Assembly: GCF_003627965.1 (NCBI RefSeq)
Contig: NZ_RBWE01000001.1
Span: 386,026-442,335, forward strand
Source: Desulfofundulus salinus
GTDB lineage: Bacteria; Bacillota; Desulfotomaculia; Desulfotomaculales; Desulfovirgulaceae
Length of the DNA: 56,310 bases
Direction: 5' to 3'
Shown here: positions 51,895 through 56,310 of the stretch, piece after piece
Numbering within the stretch: position 1 is the stretch's first letter
Layout: each line of letters begins with the position of its first letter
Notes under the pieces: model-generated
The model's input: only the letters and a program-made list of their open reading frames with translations
The model's database searches: none
Told to the model about the DNA's origin: nothing
Translations under genes and position numbers: made by a program

Positions 51895-52938
51895 ATGCAC
51901 CTGTATCTTGTGGATGACGGGACCCTTACCGCGGGGGCTTTGCGCCGGGAATTGCCGGCGGCGCTGGCCGGGTGGCCGGTGGCCATAACAGTATTGAATA
52001 TGGGTTTGGAGCATGAATGCATTGACCCCGCCCCGGTGGATGGAAGAGTGGTCAAGGAATTTTACGGATCTCCGGCGGAGCTGGCCGGTAAGCTGGCCGG
52101 GGCCGACATACTGGTGGTGCACAAGGCACCTGTGACTGGAGAGGTGATCGAGGGCGCACCCGGGTTGCGCCTGATTGCCTGTGCCCGGGCGCACCCGGTG
52201 AATGTGGATGTCCGGGCGGCCTTAAGCCGGGGGATCCCCGTGGTGCATGCCCCGGGGCGGGCGGCCGACTCTACCGCCGATTTAACCATGGCCCTTTTGC
52301 TTTTTCTGGCCCGCAATATGGGGGAGACCTGCCGTCTGGTAAGCCGCCTGGGGGCCGGCGCCTGGCAGTACGACTGCCGCAGCCGGCTGGAGGGAGTAGA
52401 ACTGGCCGGGAAGATCCTGGGCATTATCGGTTTCGGGCATGTGGGCCGCCGGGTGGCGGTCCGGGCGCAGGCCTTTGGTATGAACCTCCTCGTACACAGT
52501 CCCCATGTGAATCCCGCTGAAATTCTTGCCGCGGGCGGCCGGCCCGTAACTCTGGAAGAACTCCTGTCAGCTTCTGATTTTGTCAGCCTCCATACCCGGC
52601 CCGCTCCCGAAAAAATAGGCTTAATTGGCGCACCCCAGCTGGCGCTGATGAAGAACTCGGCCTGCTTGATCAATACCGCCCGGGGTGAACTGGTGGATGA
52701 GGATGCCCTTTACCGCGCTTTAAAGGAAAAAAGGATCCGGGCTGCGGCGCTGGATGTTTTAATTTCGGAGCCCCCGCCGCCGGATCATCCCTTTTTTACC
52801 CTCCCCAACGTCGTCCTGACCCCCCACCTGGGAGGCAAGACGGAAGCTGCACCAGTTAGGGCGGCAAAGATAATCACAGAAGAGATCATTAACTTTCTGA
52901 GCGGAAAGTCCCTGCGCCATGTTATAAACAGGGTCTGA
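51895..52938 (+). CDS. D-isomer-specific 2-hydroxyacid dehydrogenase
   Basis: 347 residues. NAD-binding GIIGFGHVGRRVAVRAQAFG (about 181-200), catalytic Arg/Glu/His set in NTARGELVDEDAL, LDVLISEPPPPDHP and LTPHLGGKT. Resembles SerA-like or FdrA-type dehydrogenases of the family, with an N-terminal extension of about 60 residues instead of a standard one. Substrate undetermined. ATG 51895 behind GGGGAGGG; open frame upstream to 51844. Confidence 0.85.
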   Translation: MHLYLVDDGTLTAGALRRELPAALAGWPVAITVLNMGLEHECIDPAPVDGRVVKEFYGSPAELAGKLAGADILVVHKAPVTGEVIEGAPGLRLIACARAHPVNVDVRAALSRGIPVVHAPGRAADSTADLTMALLLFLARNMGETCRLVSRLGAGAWQYDCRSRLEGVELAGKILGIIGFGHVGRRVAVRAQAFGMNLLVHSPHVNPAEILAAGGRPVTLEELLSASDFVSLHTRPAPEKIGLIGAPQLALMKNSACLINTARGELVDEDALYRALKEKRIRAAALDVLISEPPPPDHPFFTLPNVVLTPHLGGKTEAAPVRAAKIITEEIINFLSGKSLRHVINRV

Positions 52939-53041
52939 AGTTTGATACCACTCCTGCCAGAAATTTTACCTTGCACTGCGAACATAATTTCATTTACACT
53001 TATCAATAAATAGGTCCTCTAATTAAAGCATTCATAAGTGT

Positions 53042-53068
53042 CCGGCCTTTGCCGGCTCTTTTTTTGCG
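53042..53068 (+). terminator. Terminator after the hydroxyacid dehydrogenase
   Basis: CCGGC (53042-53046) and GCCGG (53051-53055) with CTTT loop, followed by a 7-T tract near 53059-53065. Confidence 0.75.
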
Positions 53069-53090
53069 TTCGGGAAGGAGGATGTGGATA

Positions 53091-54002
53091 ATGAAGAGAC
53101 GTCGCCTGTTAAGCATAATGATGTTCTTAATTGCCCTGCCGTTTCTTGTCGCGGGTACAGGAGGTTCTTTAAACGGTCCGGACCCGGATGTTTCGCTGGC
53201 GCAGGCGACCGGAGATAAGGATTGGTCTTTCCGGCAGGTGCCGGATTACCAGCCGCTGCAAGAACAACTGAAAGACTACCTGGCCCAGCAGCCGGGAGTT
53301 TACGGCATCTACTTTAAGGACCTGCACTCCGGGGCCAGCTTTGATATCAACGGTGATGAGCCCATAACCGCCGCCAGCACGGTGAAGGTGCCCGTGGTCC
53401 TGTACCTGAATCATCTCGTCGCCCAGGGCAAGTTGAATTGGGATGACCGGGTGGTTTATGACAGCAAACAGGACTATCAAGGGGGAGCCGGTATCCTGCA
53501 GTTTTCCGCCCGGGACGGCGATAGCTATTCCCTGCGGGTACTGGCCAACCTGTCCATAACCATCAGCGACAACATCGCCTACCGCATGCTGGTGCGCCAC
53601 CTGGGTAAGGACAACGTGGCCCGGTTTATGCGCGACCTGGGCGGGCAAACCGTGTTCCCCGGCGGGGAGAATATCACCACTGCCCGGGACATGGGCCGGT
53701 ATATGGAGGCGGTGCTGGAATTCAGCCGTGAGCATCCTGCCCTGGGAGAACGCCTGTTGGATGATATGGCCAACCCCATTTATCACGTGGGTCTGCCCGG
53801 CAAGCTCCCGCCGGAGGTAAGGGTGGCCCATAAGGAAGGAGATGTCTGGGGTGTGGCCAACGATGCCGGGATTGTTTTTGCCGAACACCCTTACATCCTG
53901 GTGGTGCTGTCCAGAGGGGAAACGGATGTGGATAAAGGATTTGCCCGCATTGCGGAGATTTCCCGGATGGTCTATGATTACCAGGTAAATCTGAAGCGGT
54001 AA
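53091..54002 (+). CDS. Class A beta-lactamase-fold serine hydrolase
   Basis: 303 residues. Signal peptide (MKRRRLLSIMMFLIALPFLV) then a class A-type fold: S-x-x-K in AASTVKVPVVLYLN (about 98-111), SDN in ITISDNIAYRMLVRH, and K-x-G as HKEGDVWG near the C-terminus (KTG replaced by KEG). Family PF13354 includes true beta-lactamases and cell-wall peptidases; activity against beta-lactams is not shown. Secreted. ATG 53091 with AAGGAGG 9 bases upstream; ATG 53082 also possible. Convergent with the deacetylase. Confidence 0.87.
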   Translation: MKRRRLLSIMMFLIALPFLVAGTGGSLNGPDPDVSLAQATGDKDWSFRQVPDYQPLQEQLKDYLAQQPGVYGIYFKDLHSGASFDINGDEPITAASTVKVPVVLYLNHLVAQGKLNWDDRVVYDSKQDYQGGAGILQFSARDGDSYSLRVLANLSITISDNIAYRMLVRHLGKDNVARFMRDLGGQTVFPGGENITTARDMGRYMEAVLEFSREHPALGERLLDDMANPIYHVGLPGKLPPEVRVAHKEGDVWGVANDAGIVFAEHPYILVVLSRGETDVDKGFARIAEISRMVYDYQVNLKR

Positions 54003-54010
54003 TGCCGCAC

Positions 54011-54052
54011 AAAAGGCCTGGCGTTATTCAAATTGCGCCAGGCCCTTGTTTT
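54011..54052. terminator. Bidirectional terminator
   Basis: GGCCTGGCG (54015-54023) pairs with CGCCAGGCC (54036-54044); tails CCTTGTTTT (plus) and TTTTGTGC (minus). Serves both the beta-lactamase-fold gene and the deacetylase. Confidence 0.82.
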
Positions 54053-54067
54053 AGTACCGGCAAATCA

Positions 54068-55033
54068 CTAAGATTCTTTCGCTACCAGATCATCCAGCGT
54101 CTTAAAGGTGTACCCCTGGGCCCTGGCGTCTTTAAGGATGCGGTCCAGGGCTTCGGTGTTGTCCCTGGATACGGCGTGCAGCAATATTACCGCCCCGTTG
54201 TGCAGGTTATCCATTACCGACTGGTAGGCTTCCTGGGGACCTCCGGGCATGGGTACCCAGTCCACCAGGGCCAGGCTCCAGAAAATATTGTAATATCCCA
54301 GTTGTCTGGTTACGGCCAGGGTGCGCTCACTGTATTCCCCCTTGGGCGGGCGCAGGTATTTCATCTTCTTCCCCGTCAGCTTTGTGAAAAGTTCTTCCAC
54401 CGATTGCAGCTCTTTCTTGATCTCCTCATCGCTGATGTCGGGCAGGCTGGGGTGATTCATGGTGTGGTTGCCCACGATGTGCCCTTCAGCCACCATGCGC
54501 TTGACCAGCTCCGGCTGGGTTTTGACGTAGTGCCCGGTCACAAAGAAGGCGGCTTTGACGTTGTTGGCTTTGAGAATGTCCAGTATTTTAGCCGTGTAGC
54601 CGTTTTCGTAACCTTCGTCAAAGGTCAGGTAAAGCACCTTTTCACCGGGACTGCCGATCCAGTAGGCGTCATACCGGGCCAGGGTGTCGCGGATTGCTTT
54701 GGGCATTTCCGGCTGCTGGTGTTTGTCATTGCGTTTAATGCCCCAACCGCGGCGTGCGTTGGACAAGGAGGTAGTGGTCTGAACGGTCTTTTTATCGCCG
54801 GTGGCACCTTTCTTTTCATTAACATTTTCCGGGGTTTGAGCCTTTGCCTCATTTTTTGCCGGTTGTGAAGGGGATATATTTGCCGTTGCTTTTTCCCCCG
54901 CAGGCTGGGAAGAATAGACCCCAGCGACAGTGGATTTTGGATTGTCCGCCGCCAGGTACATCCTGCCGGCGTAAAATCCACCGGCAATTACAGCCATTAT
55001 AAGTGCCACGGTTGCTTTAGCATATCGGGACAA
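54068..55033 (-). CDS. Polysaccharide deacetylase, PdaA-like
   Basis: 321 residues. N-terminal membrane anchor (ATVALIMAVIAGGFYAG), a linker of about 70 residues rich in Lys/Pro/Thr, then the NodB domain: LYLTFDEGYENGYTAKILDI (D-E of motif 1), VGNHTMNHPSLPDIS (HxxxH), LRPPKGEYSERTLAV (R-P-P). Resembles PdaA-type N-acetylmuramic acid deacetylases that make muramic delta-lactam in spore cortex, fitting a spore former. TTG 55033 behind AAGGAGG. Confidence 0.88.
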   Translation of the reverse strand: MSRYAKATVALIMAVIAGGFYAGRMYLAADNPKSTVAGVYSSQPAGEKATANISPSQPAKNEAKAQTPENVNEKKGATGDKKTVQTTTSLSNARRGWGIKRNDKHQQPEMPKAIRDTLARYDAYWIGSPGEKVLYLTFDEGYENGYTAKILDILKANNVKAAFFVTGHYVKTQPELVKRMVAEGHIVGNHTMNHPSLPDISDEEIKKELQSVEELFTKLTGKKMKYLRPPKGEYSERTLAVTRQLGYYNIFWSLALVDWVPMPGGPQEAYQSVMDNLHNGAVILLHAVSRDNTEALDRILKDARAQGYTFKTLDDLVAKES

Positions 55034-55150
55034 CGGATTTTCCTCCTTATAGTAAAAATGTTTAGCATTAGCTTGGGCAGGGAGATAAGGAATTATTCCC
55101 GGGTCTTGATTGGCAAAAATTCGACACCTTCTGCCATCAACCTTCTTTTG

Positions 55151-55391
55151 CTATACTATTTTTAAAGGCGTTTCACGGGAAGACCGGCTACCTGCTGAAC
55201 TTTGCCTGTATACCTGACGTTCACTTAAGCTTAATACCAGGGCAGCTTCAAAGGTTGAAATCTGACCTTCCAGAACCCGCTGCAAAACCAGCATCCGCTT
55301 CAGTTCCGTCTGCGACAGGGTAACCATCTCCTTCATACTGACATTTTCACTGACGGATTTTACCCTGACAATATCACAGACGGATCACACG
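55151..55391 (-). mobile_element. Transposase 5' remnant and IS end, copy B
   Basis: The minus frame from ATG 55336 encodes 61 residues (starting MKEMVTLSQTELKRMLVLQ) with the same N-terminal HTH as copy A; beyond residue 35 the frame leaves the transposase (SSAGSRSSRETPLKIV tail) and stops at 55151. The two binding-site-like repeats upstream of the start are also present. Homology ends near 55391, 16 bases before the tRNA promoter. Truncated, inactive. Confidence 0.8.
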
Positions 55392-55406
55392 GCTGCGGTG
55401 GGGGTA

Positions 55407-55435
55407 TTGACACGACCGGGGTTTTCTGTTATTAT
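55407..55435 (+). promoter_or_regulatory. Sigma-A promoter of the tRNA cluster
   Basis: TTGACA (55407-55412), 17 bases, TATTAT (55430-55435), 30 bases before tRNA-Thr. Confidence 0.75.
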
Positions 55436-55464
55436 AATAACTGCGCCTGAAGCAAGTGAGCCAT

Positions 55465-55540
55465 GCCGGCGTAGCTCAATTGGTAGAGCAGCTGACTTGT
55501 AATCAGCAGGTTGCGGGTTCGAGTCCCATCGCCGGCTCCA
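55465..55540 (+). tRNA. tRNA-Thr(UGU)
   Basis: Cloverleaf complete: acceptor GCCGGCG/CGCCGGC, D-loop TAGCTCAATTGGTAGAGC, anticodon loop CTTGTAA with anticodon TGT, T-loop GGTTCGAGTCC, encoded CCA at 55538-55540. Confidence 0.96.
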
Positions 55541-55553
55541 GTGCCTTTCTCGT

Positions 55554-55639
55554 GGAGGGGTTCCCGAGTGGTCAAAGGGAGCAGACTGTAAATCTGCCGG
55601 CTGACGCCTTCGCAGGTTCGAATCCTGCCCCCTCCACCA
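55554..55639 (+). tRNA. tRNA-Tyr(GUA)
   Basis: Acceptor GGAGGGG/CCCCTCC, anticodon loop CTGTAAA with anticodon GTA, long variable arm (CGGCTGACGCCTTCG), T-loop GGTTCGAATCC, CCA encoded. Confidence 0.96.
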
Positions 55640-55683
55640 AATGCCAGCTTATACTCAGGACCGGACTTCTTCAAATAAAGGGT

Positions 55684-55711
55684 TTGAAAAGTTCCGGTTC
55701 TGTGTTATAAT
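55684..55711 (+). promoter_or_regulatory. Promoter-like pair before tRNA-fMet
   Basis: TTGAAA (55684-55689), 16 bases, TATAAT (55706-55711). May start a separate transcript for the last three tRNAs. Confidence 0.5.
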
Positions 55712-55723
55712 ATAACTTGCCGA

Positions 55724-55799
<76 letters not shown>

Positions 55800-55801
55800 A
55801 T

Positions 55802-55877
<76 letters not shown>

Positions 55878-55991
55878 ATTTCAGAGGTCAGAAGTCGGAG
55901 GTCTGAGGTTGGAAGGAGCCGCTTGGCGACAGGGGAACTCAGGTGGAAAGCAATTCTGACATCCGACATCCGACATCTGACTTCCGCTCAT
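55878..55991. repeat. Repeat-rich spacer between tRNA genes
   Basis: Contains GAGGTCAGAAGTCGGAGGTC and, near the end, three direct CCGACATC-type repeats followed by CTGACTTCCG, partly the inverted complement of the first block. No promoter or gene. Unusually long for a spacer inside a tRNA cluster. Confidence 0.6.
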
Positions 55992-56068
55992 GGCGGCGTA
56001 GCTCAGTTGGTTAGAGCAAGCGGTTCATACCCGCTGTGTCCGGGGTTCGAGTCCCTGCGCCGCTACCA
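55992..56068 (+). tRNA. tRNA-Met(CAU), elongator-like
   Basis: Acceptor GGCGGCG/CGCCGCT with G1-U72 wobble, D-loop TAGCTCAGTTGGTTAGAGC, anticodon loop TTCATAC (CAT), T-loop GGTTCGAGTCC, CCA encoded. A lysidine-modified tRNA-Ile with the same anticodon cannot be excluded by anticodon alone. Confidence 0.88.
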
Positions 56069-56073
56069 CCAGA

Positions 56074-56107
56074 AAATCACCAGTGCAAAAGCTGGTGATT
56101 TTTATTT
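56074..56107 (+). terminator. Terminator of the tRNA cluster
   Basis: AAATCACCAG (56074-56083) pairs with CTGGTGATTT (56092-56101), then TTATTTTT. Confidence 0.92.
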
Positions 56108-56217
56108 TTGGGAGCAGGAATTTTAAGCCCTTTAGCGAATTTTGAGTTCTGTGGTTTATTGCATGATTTAAAGAAAAGTGGTAATAATTTAGAAGTGTGT
56201 AAAAAAGTGGGTTTTAA

Positions 56218-56310
<93 letters not shown>

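Overview
The window looks like chromosome from a moderately GC-rich, spore-forming, strictly anaerobic Firmicute of the Desulfotomaculum / Pelotomaculum / Desulfofundulus group. This is inferred from gene order and gene content: carD-PIN/TRAM-ispDF-gltX-cysES-mrnC-rlmB-yacP-sigH, a tRNA cluster before tuf, many TTG and GTG starts with strong Shine-Dalgarno sites, a ferredoxin-dependent 2-oxoacid oxidoreductase, HdrCB-type proteins, a flavodiiron protein and ATP-type PEP carboxykinase. The species cannot be fixed from the sequence alone.

Layout. (1) 1-11214 is a conserved housekeeping block: carD, a membrane PIN/TRAM protein, ispD, ispF, a HEAT-repeat protein, coaE (convergent), gltX, cysE, cysS, mrnC, rlmB, yacP and sigH. 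(2) 11255-16702 holds a MazG-like remnant, a three-gene NuoEFG/HndABC-type NADH-oxidising module, then a scar made of pieces of the kor and hdrCB loci, then a sigma-54 activator that has lost its Walker A region. (3) 16710-23412 is a 5-oxoprolinase operon (pxpA, ycsI, an NRAMP transporter, pxpB, pxpC) and a metallo-beta-lactamase-fold hydrolase, bracketed by direct repeats that each carry a terminator; between pxpC and the hydrolase lies a chimeric pseudogene (sigma-54 activator fragment joined to a TauE/SafE fragment). (4) 23484-32694 holds ddl, a DUF2600 terpene synthase, a CGGC protein, fprA, a truncated group IIC intron, a sigma-54 promoter driving korDABC, and an MFS exporter. (5) 32695-38922 is a decay zone: an orphan leader RNA, TRAP and tnpA remnants, an N-truncated tnpB with its right end, an aconitase pseudogene, a MITE-like element, intact hdrC-hdrB, a DUF2007 remnant, TauE/SafE and a flavodiiron remnant. 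(6) 38958-55033 carries lapA, three transporters, a ttcA-like gene, a DUF763 gene, ferredoxin, pckA, a second intact sigma-54 activator followed by an iron alcohol dehydrogenase and a permease, a hydroxyacid dehydrogenase, a beta-lactamase-fold protein and a polysaccharide deacetylase. (7) 55151-56310 has a second copy of the transposase fragment seen at position 1, five tRNA genes (Thr, Tyr, fMet, Thr, Met) and the start of tuf.

How it works together. The most coherent system is redox metabolism under sigma-54 control. A NADH-oxidising NuoEFG-like module, a sigma-54-driven ferredoxin-linked 2-oxoacid oxidoreductase, aconitase (now broken), HdrCB and flavodiiron proteins occur as intact genes and as decayed duplicates sharing the same promoter and leader sequences. 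The scar at 14600-15040 contains, in order, the kor leader with its sigma-54 promoter and first codons, the hdrC leader, a piece of hdrC and the end of hdrB. This suggests that a second copy of the roughly 9.4 kb kor-to-hdrB region collapsed beside its own activator gene. No CRISPR array, prophage or rRNA operon was seen.
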